Assembly: GCF_035046485.1 (NCBI RefSeq)
Contig: NC_085137.1
Coordinates: 441,692,334-441,756,333, forward strand
Length of the DNA stretch: 64,000 bases
DNA from: Aedes albopictus
Lineage: Eukaryota > Arthropoda > Insecta > Diptera > Culicidae
Direction of reading: 5' to 3'
The notes beneath the pieces were generated by a model that searched no databases, was not told the origin of the DNA, and saw nothing but the letters and a program-made list of their open reading frames with translations. Position 1 is the first letter of the stretch. Every line of letters starts with the position of its first letter. A program made the position numbers and the translations under genes. Positions 1-11,730 of the stretch are shown one piece after another.

Positions 1-753
1 TTGATATTATGTTCAATAAATAGTGCATAAGGATGTTTGGGATACTTGAAATGTGTCGATTTCTGAATGCTGTTTGGTTATCTAGGTGAATTTGGGAACA
101 ATATTCAATAAACACGACAGCACTGCAATGTCAAATGTATCGATCCAAGCGTCTCGTACAATCGAACTGCTGCGGAAGATAAAAAATATAACAATCGAGG
201 TACAAGATATCTTGTTACAGACTAATAATAATAAATAAATGCCTCATTTTTACGTTGATTACGTCTCTTGGCACTCAATGGTAAACTACATAATTCTATT
301 CTGTTTTATTTTATGTGATTCGTTTAAAATTTAGGTTCTTTACTAATTTAGTTGTCTAAACAGTTTTAGCCATGATTTATCCCATAATCTGAACAAAGTT
401 CCGAGTCAAACTATGACGGGCTGAAGGCGTTTATTTGACAAGTGAAAAGCACATTGTTCAGGAGCATATGCTAATCGATGCATCAGCTTAATAAGATGCA
501 GACAAATGTTTTGTTAAGCTCCTTTGTTAAAGAATCAATGCTTGTCGAATAAATTTCTTGTTAAACTTTTGAAAAGTGTTTTAATTTATCATTGTTGATA
601 CCGATGAGGAAAGTCGAACATTGACTATTTTCTCAATTGAAAAATCATTTAAACAGTAATGTGTAGAGCATAATTTTAGTTCAGCCATCATTACCATTAT
701 TAAGCAACAATTCAGCAAGCTTGCTTGTTTGTGACTTGCAATTGTTAGTTGGG
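1..753. other. AT-rich sequence without recognised features
   Basis: No open frame, splice-bounded exon, inverted repeat or known family was recognised here. It is AT-rich and directly precedes the 86-bp satellite. Confidence 0.5.
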
Positions 754-3700
754 TAAGCTCATTCCAAGTTTAGGAGTATACTAGATTCTATGTGATGCAA
801 ATGCAAGTCAAATGCATTTTGGGATTATTTTGCGCTTCCTAAGCTCATCCCAAGCTTAGGAGTATACTAGATTCTATTTGATGCAAATGCAAGCCAAATG
901 CATTTTGGGATTATTTTGCGCTTCCTAAGCTCATCCCAAGCTTAGGAGTATACTAGATTCTATGTGATGCAAATGCAAGCCAAATGCATTTTGGGATTAT
1001 TTTGCGCTTCCTTAGCTCATTCCAAGTTTAGGAGTATACTAGATTCTATGTGATGCAAATGCAAGCCAAATGCATTTTGGGATTATTTTGCGCTTCCTTA
1101 GCTCATCCCAAGCTTAGGAGTGTACTAGATTCTATGTGATGCAAATGCAAGTCAAATGCATTTTGGGATTATTTTGCGCTTCCTTAGCTCATTCCAAGTT
1201 TAGGAGTATACTAGATTCTATGTGATGCAAATGCAAGCCAAATGCATTTTGGGATTATTTTGCGCTTCCTTAGCTCATCCCAAGCTTAGGAGTGTACTAG
1301 ATTCTATGTGATGCAAATGCAAGTCAAATGCATTTTGGGATTATTTTGCGCTTCCTTAGCTCATTCCAAGTTTAGGAGTATACTAGATTCTATGTGATGC
1401 AAATGCAAGTCAAATGCATTTTGGGATTATTATGATCTTCCTAAGCTCATTCCAAGTTTAGGAGTATACTAGATTCAATGTGATGCAAATGCAAGTCAAA
1501 TGCATTTTGGGATTATTTTGCGCTTCCTAAGCTCATTCCAAGCTTAGGAGTATACTAGATTCTATGTGATGCAAATGCAAGCCAAATGCATTTTGGGATT
1601 ATTTTGCGCTTCCTAAGCTCATCCCAAGCTTAGGAGTATACTAGCTTCTATGTGATGCAAATGCAAGATAAATGCATTTTGGGATTATTTTGCGCTTCCT
1701 TAGCTCATTCCAAGTTTAGGAGTATACTAGATTCTATGTGATGCAAATGCAAGCCAAATACATTTTGGGATTATTTTGCGCTTCCTTAGCTCATCCCAAG
1801 CTTAGGAGTATACTAGATTCTATGTGATGCAAATGCAAGTCAAATGCATTTTGGGATTATTTTGCGCTTCCTTAGCTCATCCCAAGCTTAGGAGTGTACT
1901 AGATTCTATGTGATGCAAATGCAAGTCAAATGCATTTTGGGATTATTTTGCGCTTCCTAAGCTCATTCCAAGTTTAGGAGTATACTAGATTCAATGTGAT
2001 GCAAATGCAAGTCAAATGCATTTTGGGATTATTTTGCGCTTCCTTAGCTCATCCCAAGCTTAGGAGTACACTAGATTCTATGTGATGCAAATGCAAGTCA
2101 AATGCATTTTGGGATTATTTTGCGCTTCCTAAGCTCATTCCAAGCTCAGGAATATACTAGCTTCTATGTGTTGCAAATGCAAGATAAATGCATTCTGAAA
2201 TTATTTTGCGCTTCCTAAGCTCATTCCAAGCTCAGGAATATACTAGCTTCTATGTGATGCAAATGCAAGATAAATGCATTCTGAGATTATTTTGCGCTTC
2301 CTAAGCTTATTCCAAGCTCAGGAATATTCTAGCTTCTATGTGAAGCAAATGCAAGATAAATGCATTCTGAGATTATTTTGCGCTTCCTAAGCTCATTCCA
2401 AGCTCAGGAATATACTAGCTTCTATGTGAAGCAAATGCAAGCTTAATGCATTCTGAAATTATTTTGCGCTTCCTAAGCTCATTCCAAGCTCAGGAATATA
2501 CTAGCTTCTATGTGATGCAAATGCAAGCTTAATGCATTCTGAAATTATTTTGCGCTTCCTAAGCTCATTCCAAGCTCAGGAATATACTAGCTTCTATGTG
2601 ATGCAAATGCAAGATAAATGCATTCTGAAATTATTTTGCGCTTCCTAAGCTCATTCCAAGCTCAGGAATATACTAGCTTCTATGTGATGCAAATGCAAGA
2701 TAAATGCATTCTGAGATTATTTTGCGCTTCCTAAGCTTATTCCAAGCTGAGGAATATACTAGCTTCTATGTGAAGCAAATGCAAGCTTAATGCATTCTGA
2801 AATTATTTTGCGCTTCCTAAGCTCATTCCAAGCTCAGGAATATACTAGCTTCTATGTGATGCAAATGCAAGATAAATGCATTCTGAGATTATTTTGCGCT
2901 TCCTAAGCTTATTCCAAGCTCAGGAATATACTAGCTTCTATGTGATGCAAATGCAAGCTTAATGCATTCTGAAATTATTTTGCGCTTCCTAAGCTCATTC
3001 CAAGCTCAGGAATATACTAGCTTCTATGTGAAGCTAATGCAAGCTTAATGCATTCACGGATTATTTTGCGCTTCCTAAGCTCATTCCAAGCTCAGGAATA
3101 TACTAGCTTCTATGTGATGCAAATGCAAGATAAATGCATTCTGAAATTATTTTGCGCTTCCTAAGCTCATTCCAAGCTCAGGAATATACTAGCTTCTATG
3201 TGAAGCTAATGCAAGCTTAATGCATTCACGGATTATTTTGCGCTTCCTAAGCTCATTCCAAGCTCAGGAATATACTAGCTTCTATGTGATGCAAATGCAA
3301 GCTTAATGCATTCTGAAATTATTTTGCGCTTCCTAAGCTCATTCCAAGCTCAGGAATATACTAGCTTCTATGTGAAGCTAATGCAAGCTTAATGCATTCA
3401 CGGATTATTTTGCGCTTCCTAAGCTCATTCCAAGCTCAGGAATATTCTAGCTTCTATGTGAAGCAAATGCAAGCTTAATGCATTCTGAAATTATTTTGCG
3501 CTTCCTAAGCTCATTCCAAGCTCAGGAATATACTAGCTTCTATGTGAAGCTAATGCAAGCTTAATGCATTCACGGATTATTTTGCGCTTCCTAAGCTCAT
3601 TCCAAGCTCAGGAATATACTAGCTTCTATGTGATGCAAATGCAAGATAAATGCATTCTGAAATTATTTTGCGCTTCCTAAGCTCATTTCAAGCTCAGGAA

Positions 3701-4759
3701 TATACTAGCTTCTATGTGATGCAAATGCAAGCTTAATGCATTCTGAAATTATTTTGCGCTTCCTAAGCTCATTCCAAGCTCAGGAATATACTAGCTTCTA
3801 TGTGATGCAAATGCAAGCTTAATGCATTCTGAAATTATTTTGCGCTTCCTAAGCTCATTCCAAGCTCAGGAATATACTAGCTTCTATGTGAAGCTAATGC
3901 AAGCTTAATGCATTCACGGATTATTTTGCGCTTCCTAAGCTCATTCCAAGCTCAGGAATATACTAGCTTCTATGTGATGCAAATGCAAGATAAATGCATT
4001 CTGAAATTATTTTGCGCTTCCTAAGCTCATTCCAAGCTCAGGAATATACTAGCTTCTATGTGAAGCTAATGCAAGCTTAATGCATTCACGGATTATTTTG
4101 CGCTTCCTAAGCTCATTCCAAGCTCAGGAATATACTAGCTTCTATGTGATGCAAATGCAAGCTTAATGCATTCTGAAATTATTTTGCGCTTCTCAAGCTC
4201 ATTCCAAGCTCAGGAATATACTAGCTTCTATGTGAAGCTAATGCAAGCTTAATGCATTCACGGATTATTTTGCGCTTCCTAAGCTCATTCCAAGCTCAGG
4301 AATATTCTAGCTTCTATGTGAAGCAAATGCAAGCTTAATGCATTCTGAAATTATTTTGCGCTTCCTAAGCTCATTCCAAGCTCAGGAATATACTAGCTTC
4401 TATGTGATGCAAATGCAAGATAAATGCATTCTGAGATTATTTTGCGCTTCCTAAGCTCATTCCAAGCTCAGGAATATTCTAGCTTCTATGTGAAGCTAAT
4501 GCAAGATAAATGCATTCTGAGATTATTTTGCGCTTCCTAAGCTCATTCCAAGCTCAGGAATATTCTAGCTTCTATGTGATGCAAATGCAAGCTTAATGCA
4601 TTCTGAGATTATTTTGCGCTTCCTTAGCTTAGGAATATTCTAGCTTCTATGTGATGCAAATGCAAGCTAATTGCATTCTGAGATTACTTTGCGTTTCCTT
4701 AGCTCATTTCAAGCTCAGGAATATTCTAGCTTCTATGTGATGCAAATACAAGCTAAATG
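754..4759. repeat. 86-bp satellite array, about 46 tandem copies
   Basis: The unit runs from GCTCATTCCAAG through CTTCTATGTGATGCAAATGC to ATTATTTTGCGCTTCCTAA. Successive starts at 843 and 929 give a period of 86 bp. Two subfamilies are visible. Type A (754 to about 2130) reads AAGCTTAGGAGTATACTAG and ATGCATTTTGGGATT. Type B (about 2130-4759) reads AAGCTCAGGAATATACTAG and ATGCATTCTGAAATT. Many stretches alternate two variants, giving a 172-bp dimeric period. Most units contain the octamer ATGCAAAT. One unit near 4625 is shortened. The array abuts the minisatellite on its right. No protein is implied. Confidence 0.97.
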
Positions 4760-4769
4760 GAAGAAGTGG

Positions 4770-5645
4770 CATAAATGCATTCTCCGGAGGAATCTCCGAA
4801 GGAACTCCTGGAGGAATCACCGAAGGAATTCCTGGAGGAATCACCGAAGGAATTCCTGGAGGAATCTCCGAAGGAACTCCTGGAGGAATCACCGAAGGAA
4901 TTTCTGGAGGGTTCCCCGAAAGAATTTCTGGAGGAATCCCCGAAGGAATTCCTGGAGAAATCCCCGATTGAATTCCTGGAGGAATCTTCGAAGGAATTCC
5001 TGTACGAATCTCCGAAGGGATTCTTGCAGTAATCCCTGAAGGAGTTCCAGGAGGAAGCGTCCCAGATGAAACTTCTACAGGAATCCAAGAAGAAATTTCT
5101 GGAGGATCACAGAAAAAGGATGAACCAAAGCAGGACTCGTGCAAGAATATCATAAGAAATCCCTTTAAAAACATCTTCAGGAATCCAATAAGCAAAAATC
5201 TAGGATTAAAAAAAATCCCGCAAGTCTCTCATTGAATCTAAGAAGGAATTTCTGGAGGCACATAGAAGCTGGGAATGCTGAAGGATTCCCAGAAGGAAGT
5301 GTTGGAGAAAAAAAAATCTTGAATGAATCCCTGAAGGAACTCCTGGAACAACATAAGAGAAAATCCGGAAGGAACTTCGGAAGGAAATGTAGAAAGAGCT
5401 CCTGCAGGAGCAGGATTTATAAAAGAATCCCATGAAACACTGAGAAACTAAATTTTGAATAACTCTTTAAGGAATTGCTATAGAAATCCCAGAAAGAAAT
5501 CTCAGCTCCTGGGGAAACCCCAGAAAAAAAAACTGGAAGAATCCCAGAAAGAAGCATTGGAGGAATCATAGAAAAAAATGTAAAGAATTCCCAGCAGGAA
5601 CTCTTGGGGTTTGCCAGCAAGAGCTCTTGGAGAATTTCCCGTAGT
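4770..5645. repeat. 24-bp GA-rich minisatellite, degenerating rightward
   Basis: The core at about 4782-5035 repeats GGAGGAATCACCGAAGGAATTCCT-like 24-mers, many with an EcoRI site. The rest, to about 5645, is increasingly degenerate. Because 24 is a multiple of 3, several frames stay open on both strands and give artefactual low-complexity peptides. Just before the block, ATAAATGCATTCT is a piece of the 86-bp satellite, so the two arrays join inside a satellite unit. Confidence 0.85.
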
Positions 5646-5663
5646 AACCACAAATAAACACTA

Positions 5664-8316
5664 CAGGGGGTGGCCAAAATGTTTGGGATAGGCAACTTTT
5701 TTTCTGCACAAAAAAAAATCAACATGCTGTAACTTTTCATAGAGTGCATTAAAAAATCTCAAATTTTGACTGTTTGTCAACCTATTATATGCAGTGTCGC
5801 GAAGCATCAGCGTACAAGTCACAAAAAAGCTGATAAACACCAAGCTTGTGTCACCCTGTCTCTGCGGTTTCTGATTCGCTCTCTCTACAGTCGCTAACAC
5901 CAGGGCCCTGTAGCATAATCGGGCTAATAATATTAGCTACAAGTTACAAGTTACAAGTACTAATATTACAAGTGCGAATAATTTGTGTTGCATAAAGGCT
6001 CTATTTTCCACTAATATTATTAGCACTTGTAATATTAGTGACCATGAAAATACAAGTTGTTTTGGTTCATTTACCTGTCAAAATTCATCCGACAGTTCAC
6101 TATTAATTTGAAATGGCAGTTGATGTTTGTTTATATTCTGCATTTTCCGCGTAACACCCAGAAATAACTTCATTTATTCCGAAGTTTTGCATTCTTTATT
6201 CGATAGATGAAGAAAAGCATGAGCTGTTTGGATAATTTTCGGCCGCTCTGACGAAATATTTTTTTACAAAGTATGGCACTGCAAGTACCTAGATTTTTAG
6301 TAAAATGTCCCAAAGATTTAATAGTACTGATTGAAAAACAATGTATAAAGATTTAGCATGTATTATGTTTCTTGTTAAAATCCGAAGTGATCTGGGATGC
6401 AAAAATTGAGCTTTTACCTACTTTTATATGTCGCAACTCGATTCGAGTTAGTGTATGTATATTTTAGCTCTTGATTAGCTTAATGATGCGCAATACAAGC
6501 AATTGATTCAAATTTATTTCGCATCTGCAACTTTACCTGTGCTTATGCAGTGACCATAATATATAACATCATCGAAAACCTCTAATCAAAGATGGGTATT
6601 GTAGAAACTTTGGAGAACTTGAGAGACTCAGCAGAAATTATATCTTGGATACATAGTGTTCATCAACCCAATTTTCTCTTCAATGAGTTTCGAATACATA
6701 CTGTCAAATTTAATCGTCGAAAACTGGAATTAAGGTTGACATGTTAGATAAATAATATCTTTTGAGTTCATCAAAATGGTAAATCGATATATTCAAAACT
6801 AAATATGACTTCTGCAATACTTTAAATCTAACTTGTAAATTATTTTACAAGACCTTTGAGATTTGTATTCAAAAGTACAAGTCATAGCTAATATTTTATA
6901 CTTGTAGTTTGTTTATGCAACATACACTTGTAAATTCTACTAATAATATTAGTCCAACCGACTTGTAGTATTGGACTTGTAACTTGTACTTGTAGTATTT
7001 TTATGCAACAGAAAATTATAAGTTACAAGCTACAAGACTAATATTATTAGTAAAATTTTCATTATGCTACAGGCCCCAGGAAATACAGAATCCCATCATA
7101 GTCACCCGGTCACCCTTGTTTTGCTACAATCATCCTGACTTGGATACGGCTCATGTGAGTGTCATGACTCTCTCCGTCGCCTCAAGCAGATGCACGCGCA
7201 ACAGCATGTAAAACTATGCATGTGTATTATCACAAGCACGGTACTACGTCATAAATCCTATTCGTTTTGCATAGCTCAATATAAACGCACACATTGAGCG
7301 CACCATGCAGTTCGCCCTGGCTACGGCAAACGTTCTCACTTCGCCCGTTATGCATCGTTGCTCAGAGAGATTGATTTTCTCGCAACCCGCCTGAAGCATA
7401 CTCAGCAACTGCTATCGCTGCAAAGTTGCGAAGGGTGGAACCCACAACATGTTTGTCATTCCAGGCGTGATATGCTAGCTGGTTCGTATCACCTTGGGAA
7501 CGGTGACTCCAGAAAGCGGTTCAAGTGATTGTCTCGTGATGGTCGCGATTATTCGCAAGACTGATTATATGTGCATCATTGGTACAAATTTGGGCTTGAT
7601 TGATTAATGTTTCGCAAAGTTTGAACCGTTCGGGTAAAACACTATTTTTTAGAGAACTCATTTTTGAGCTGTCATATCTACGTACACTAACACTATGTAA
7701 ATGCTTCACAAACTATTAAAACATGAGTACTTTTCGAACGTTGGAAAAAGTTATCATGGATTGATATTTATTGGATTTTTTTTTCGAAAAAATGAAATTT
7801 TTTTACATCAATATCAATAAATTTTAGTGTTGATATCCAAAGATTTTCCACATCTGTTCTCAAGTTATCTCTAATCAGATATATTAGAGACTATTTAGAT
7901 TGAAGGAAGAACACATTTAGTAATTTTTGTGTGGTATTGTAAATTTGACTTATTTTCCTCTTTATGGGTAAAAATTTCAACCTGGTGTAACTTAACTCGC
8001 CGTGAGAAAATATTACATTTTATAACGTCGTATTAAATATCAATATATTGTTGATGAACGTTAAAATCATTCATTTCGGTTTACTGGTTTCCGAGTTTCA
8101 AAAATGAGTTGTATTAAAAATAGTGTTTTACCCGAACGGTTCTAACTTTGCGAAACATTAATCAATCCAAATTTTTACCAATGATGCACATATAATAGGT
8201 TGACAAACAGTCGAAATTTGAGATTTTTTAATGCACTCTATGAAAAGTTACAGCATGTTGAATTTTTTTGGTGGAGAAAAAAAGTTGCCTATCCCAAACA
8301 TTTTGGCCATCCCCTG
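5664..8316. mobile_element. DNA transposon with ~126-bp TIRs, TA target duplication
   Basis: The left end (5664-5790) and right end (8191-8316) are inverted copies. They start CAGGGG(A/G)TGGCCAAAATG and continue through TTTGGGATAGGCAAC and a shared CTCAAATTTTGACTGTTTG region. TA dinucleotides lie at 5662-5663 and 8317-8318, as expected for Tc1/mariner-type or TA-targeting MITE insertion. No transposase frame is visible, so it is non-autonomous. A second inverted repeat (7565-7667 against 8098-8195) lies directly inside the right TIR, and another element (5905-7075) is nested in it. Family assignment beyond TA-targeting is not possible by eye. Confidence 0.85.
5905..7075. mobile_element. Nested MITE-like element built of (AC)TAATATTATTAG / TTACAAGT motifs
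   Basis: The left end reads GCCCTGTAGCATAAT with CTAATAATATTAG. The right end reads CTAATATTATTAG with ATTATGCTACAGGC, an inverted match. The ends also carry clusters of ACAAGTTACAAGT and its complement. CCAGG flanks both sides (5900-5904 and 7076-7080), a possible 5-bp target duplication. There is no coding sequence. It sits inside the TA-flanked element, so it is the younger insertion. Confidence 0.7.
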
Positions 8317-8318
8317 TA

Positions 8319-8807
8319 CCTAATTTTGGAAATAGTTGCTCACCACACTTATTTTGTATGATTACAACAAGTTCCGGCATCTATAATCCAATGGTCCATT
8401 CCGGCAACAGCTGACCGCAGCCGCAGAGTTCCTGTGATTGTTCCATAGAGATGTTGGCAGTAGAATCCGGTATCGATTCCGGCAGGAACTTTATCTAAAT
8501 TCACTCAATATCTTCCAGCCCCAGTAGCCGCTCTATGTTGTTTACATCTCGCACCCCGCACCGAACCCGAACAGCGCGAGAAACGTCACTTTTCCTTATG
8601 CGGAATAATTGCTCAGGGTATTTTTCCCAAAAGTAAAATTGACATCTGGCTTGATCGACACAATCATCACCATCCTTGTCACCATCATCAAGTTCGTCGA
8701 TTTTTCCGTTTCAGCTGAGTACCGCTCAAGAAATTTTGATTTCTTGACCGTTTCTTGGCCTATCTTTTTCCACAGTACTTACCAGGTGAGTACCACCCCT
8801 AAGGTAG
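8319..8807. other. Intergenic sequence, nothing recognised
   Basis: No supported gene or repeat was found. A 67-codon open frame within it has no recognisable motif and was not called. Confidence 0.4.
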
Positions 8808-8815
8808 GGTGACAC

Positions 8816-9421
8816 CAGAGCGTTAATGATTAATCATAAATTTAATCATGATTAATGATTAATGATTAAGATTAATCAAAATCATTAATCATAATCACAA
8901 AAAAATCTCATTTAATCATTAATCATTAATCTTAATCACTCTGTTCTTGCAATCTAATCATTAATCAGTAATCATAATCATAAGAAAAAAATATTAATCA
9001 ATCATTAATCATTCATCACCAAAAATGATTCATCATATAAAATATATGATCCAATTTAAATTGGTTCAAATGCTGTTCTAAATAATATTATTTATGATTC
9101 TTTTTTCAAAAATCTCCCGGACAGTTACCTTTTACGTTTGAAACTTCAAAAACATGTTAAACAATAAATATATTTTAATCATTTCTAGTTTTTTGTGATT
9201 GATTAATCATGATTAATCATGATTTTTAATCAATGAGCCATTTTTAATCATTAATCATAATCAATAATCACAGATAAAACCAATTTTAATCATTAATCAT
9301 AATCATTAATCATCCTAAAAATCAAATTAATCATTAATCATAATCAATAATCACCAAAATTAGAACTTTAATCATCAATGATTAATCATGATTAAAATTT
9401 TAGTTAATCATGAACGCTCTG
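8816..9421. mobile_element. hAT-type MITE made of ATTAATCAT arrays
   Basis: The ends are CAGAGCGTT and AACGCTCTG, and the 8-bp GGTGACAC occurs at 8808-8815 and 9422-9429. An 8-bp TSD with a CAG-type terminus is the hallmark of hAT elements. Almost the whole 606-bp interior consists of ATTAATCAT/ATGATTAAT and degenerate copies in both orientations. There is no transposase frame. Confidence 0.92.
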
Positions 9422-9429
9422 GGTGACAC

Positions 9430-9707
9430 CTACTTGAAACGGTGAGGGGGCTAATGGAACGTTTGCCTCCGTCCCTGTAAAACCTGGCAGGCCTCCGGAT
9501 ACGTTCATCATCTGTCCATCAATTTGATGGGTAAAAGGCTCGGATGTAACATTCCTGACTTACGCTGATCTGGCTCTGGACACGAACCCCATGAAGGTAC
9601 AACCCTCGCTTGGCCTCCCTGTTTCATAGATAACCAAGAGATCATGAAAGCGACTATGTACAACGGATGCTGATATCCAGCGGGAGCTAGCGCTCCTAAA
9701 TCAGCGA
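9430..9707. other. No feature recognised
   Basis: Probably 5' sequence of the adjoining LINE remnant. No independent evidence was found. Confidence 0.3.
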
Positions 9708-10340
9708 GTGCTCACACCAATCTCGACCAGCAGCACTGCTCAAGAGTCGAGCTTAGTAAAAGTGAGGCGAAACGTGAACGAATTGTACGAGTTTGTCAAA
9801 GACAAACACAACGTGCACCTGAAAATCAAGCAGATGGTGACGAGCATCAAGTCTGCCGTTTCAGTTGCTGAACGAGAGCAGAAGGCGCATAAGTTGAGAG
9901 CGGAAACAGCGGAGAAGTCTCTGGCGGAAGCTTCGGAACGAGTCACGGCTGAAAACCTGGAGACGCCGAAGAGCCACCGCAATACTCGCTCAGAGAAAAA
10001 GGGCAGGGACAAGCCAGGAGAATAGGAAGTCCCGAAGAAACAGAGGAGGAGCGAACATGAGCGCGCCAGCAATCGGAGTGATGATGGATGGCGCACTGTG
10101 AAGAGCCAACAGGAGAAGAAGAAGAAGAATAAGCGAAAGGAGAAGAAAGAAAAGAAGAAGGAACAGAAGAAGAACCGCGTCGGTTTCCAAGAGAGGAAAA
10201 AGGGCGATGCGTTGATTGTCGAGGCAAACGACAAGACGACGTACGCTGCGCTTCTTCGGAGAGTGAGAGAGGACTCGGAGTTACAGGAGTTAGGAGAAAA
10301 CGTGGTAAAGACCAGACGCACTCTAAAAGGATGCACTATC
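9708..10340 (+). pseudogene. ORF1 (gag-like) remnant of an R1-like non-LTR retrotransposon
   Basis: A plus-strand frame from 9708 encodes a charged coiled segment (VKVRRNVNELYEFVKDKHN...) and stops at 10025. The frame then shifts and continues with a Lys/Glu-rich linker and the segment DALIVEANDKTTYAALLRRV followed by LGENVVKTRRTLKG. That last pattern (a hydrophobic strand, Y-A-LL-+-V, then a TRRT stretch) resembles the segment before the zinc knuckles in ORF1 of R1/Loa-clade mosquito LINEs. The zinc knuckles are absent because sequence is lost or interrupted by insertions at 10359 and 10551. The ORF1 match is recognition by eye; the exact clade is inferred. Confidence 0.65.
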
Positions 10341-10358
10341 CAGGTTGAGCGTAGTTTT

Positions 10359-10530
10359 ATGCCGTTTTTCTTTATTATCCAGTTCCAACCTGGGTTGGAA
10401 CTGGATCAGATCACAGTTTCAACCCCAACCCGACTTCGGTTTCGCTTGTACTAAAGTTTGTTTGACGTTGTTTGTTTACACATTTTCCGCCAATCCAGTT
10501 CCAACCCAGGTTAAAAAAGAAAAACGGCAT
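10359..10530. mobile_element. 172-bp MITE with ATGCCGTTTTTCTTT inverted ends
   Basis: ATGCCGTTTTTCTTT at 10359-10373 is mirrored by AAAGAAAAACGGCAT at 10516-10530. Just inside each end is CCAGTTCCAACC(C/T)(A/G)GGTT, and on the left this forms its own hairpin, CCAACCTGGGTTGG. It interrupts the LINE remnant. The target duplication is uncertain (TTA/TA-like). Confidence 0.7.
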
Positions 10531-10550
10531 TAATCAACGAAGGCTCTACG

Positions 10551-10953
10551 CATAGGCGAAACTACCGGGGGTGCCAGGCACCCCCTAGAATTTTGATGCA
10601 TTGCTGTGAGATATGGGGCAATGAATGATGAATGGATGAACTCATGAATATTTGTTTGTAGTGCACGGGTCTGTGTCATTTGGCATAAAGTCATTTGGCA
10701 TAAGGCCGTTTGGCATAAGGTCACTTGGCATAAAGTCATTTGGCATAACGGTCATTTGGCATAATGGACACTTGGCATAATAAAGAAGGGTGCATTTCGG
10801 TTATGCCAAATGTCCATTATGCCAAATGACCGTTATGTCAAATGTCTTTATGCCAAGTGACCTTATGCCAAACGACCTTATGCCAAATGACTTTATGCCA
10901 AATGTCCCGCTCCCGTAGTGCACCCCCAGGTACAAAACCGTAGTTTCGCCCAT
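10551..10953. mobile_element. Foldback MITE with inverted arrays of a 15-bp TTTGGCATAA unit, 9-bp TSD
   Basis: The ends are CATAGGCGAAACTAC and GTAGTTTCGCCCAT. GGCTCTACG occurs at 10542-10550 and 10954-10962, a 9-bp duplication of the kind made by MULE-like or foldback elements. Inside, about seven 15-bp units of TCATTTGGCATAAAG type (about 10677-10775) face about seven complementary units (about 10800-10905) around a short spacer, so a strand could fold into a long hairpin. It is inserted in LINE sequence. Confidence 0.88.
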
Positions 10954-11285
10954 GGCTCTACGAGCACCTACCGATGCGATTGAAGAGAGTCTATCATCGA
11001 TGTCACGTTCAGTAGTCCCGTATTGACGATGAGTACGAATTGGAGAGTATGTGAGGACTATACCCATAGCGATCACCAAGCAATATGATACCGGGTAGGA
11101 GAGCGAATACAAGTGGAAGCACGAGAGGATAGAACCCACGAGCGGAAGTGCAAGACAAGCTTTTGACAAGGAGGTGTTTGCAGAAGCGCTCCGGTATTAA
11201 CGAAACATGCTAAACCTGAGTCCGGACGAACTGGGTTCTGTTCTGGTTCGAGCTTGCGATGCGATTATGCCAAGGAAGGTGCACA
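10954..11285 (+). pseudogene. Pol (ORF2) remnant of the R1-like LINE
   Basis: Broken plus-strand frames include APTDAIEESLSSMSRSVVP near 10966 and, from about 11155, FDKEVFAEALRY with NMLNLSPDELGSVLVRACDA and MPRK. The latter resembles the linker between endonuclease and reverse transcriptase in R1-clade ORF2, where MPRK precedes the conserved tryptophan region. Stops and frame changes occur, and most of endonuclease and RT is gone. It is separated from ORF1 only by two MITEs and a deletion. Confidence 0.55.
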
Positions 11286-11730
11286 GCAAAAAAAGTTGTT
11301 GAATATTACATCGAAATCGCTGCAACCAGGTCGTTACATCGATTGATGAATATTACACAGCCCGATGTACTTGGCGGCTGTTGATGTAATAAACAGATCC
11401 GGTGTAATTCTTGCGATGTAATTTATTCGATGTACATTTGCACGATGTGAATGAAGCGACGTAAAATGGAAACGATTTTAAAGGCTCTTCTATAGCCGAT
11501 TAAATTGCATTTTCATCCCTTTTCATTCGGAATTTTGTATAGCTGAAGTAAACACTAAATCTATACTAAATTCAAATCGAAAAAGAATAAAAATATAATT
11601 TAATCAGCCATAGAATAGAACAAAGAAGAGAAGGCAATGAACAATCAATAAACACAACAAAAATAAATAAAGCGGTGAACTAATATGTATTGCTTCCTTT
11701 ATTGTTTTTGTCCCAACTGGGACATGAAAA
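11286..11730. other. AT-rich sequence with GATGTAAT-like repeats, no gene
   Basis: 11290-11460 contains several ATTACATCG, GATGTAAT and GATGTACA motifs in both orientations, which suggests an old subterminal-repeat DNA element whose borders I cannot define. Confidence 0.35.

Noticed and set aside
754..4759. CRISPR array
   Set aside because: Units are head-to-tail without unique spacers, and the genome is clearly eukaryotic.
9740..10336. 198-codon Ser/Phe-rich minus-strand frame
   Set aside because: Antisense of the Lys/Glu-rich LINE ORF1; composition is the mirror of GAAGAA repeats.
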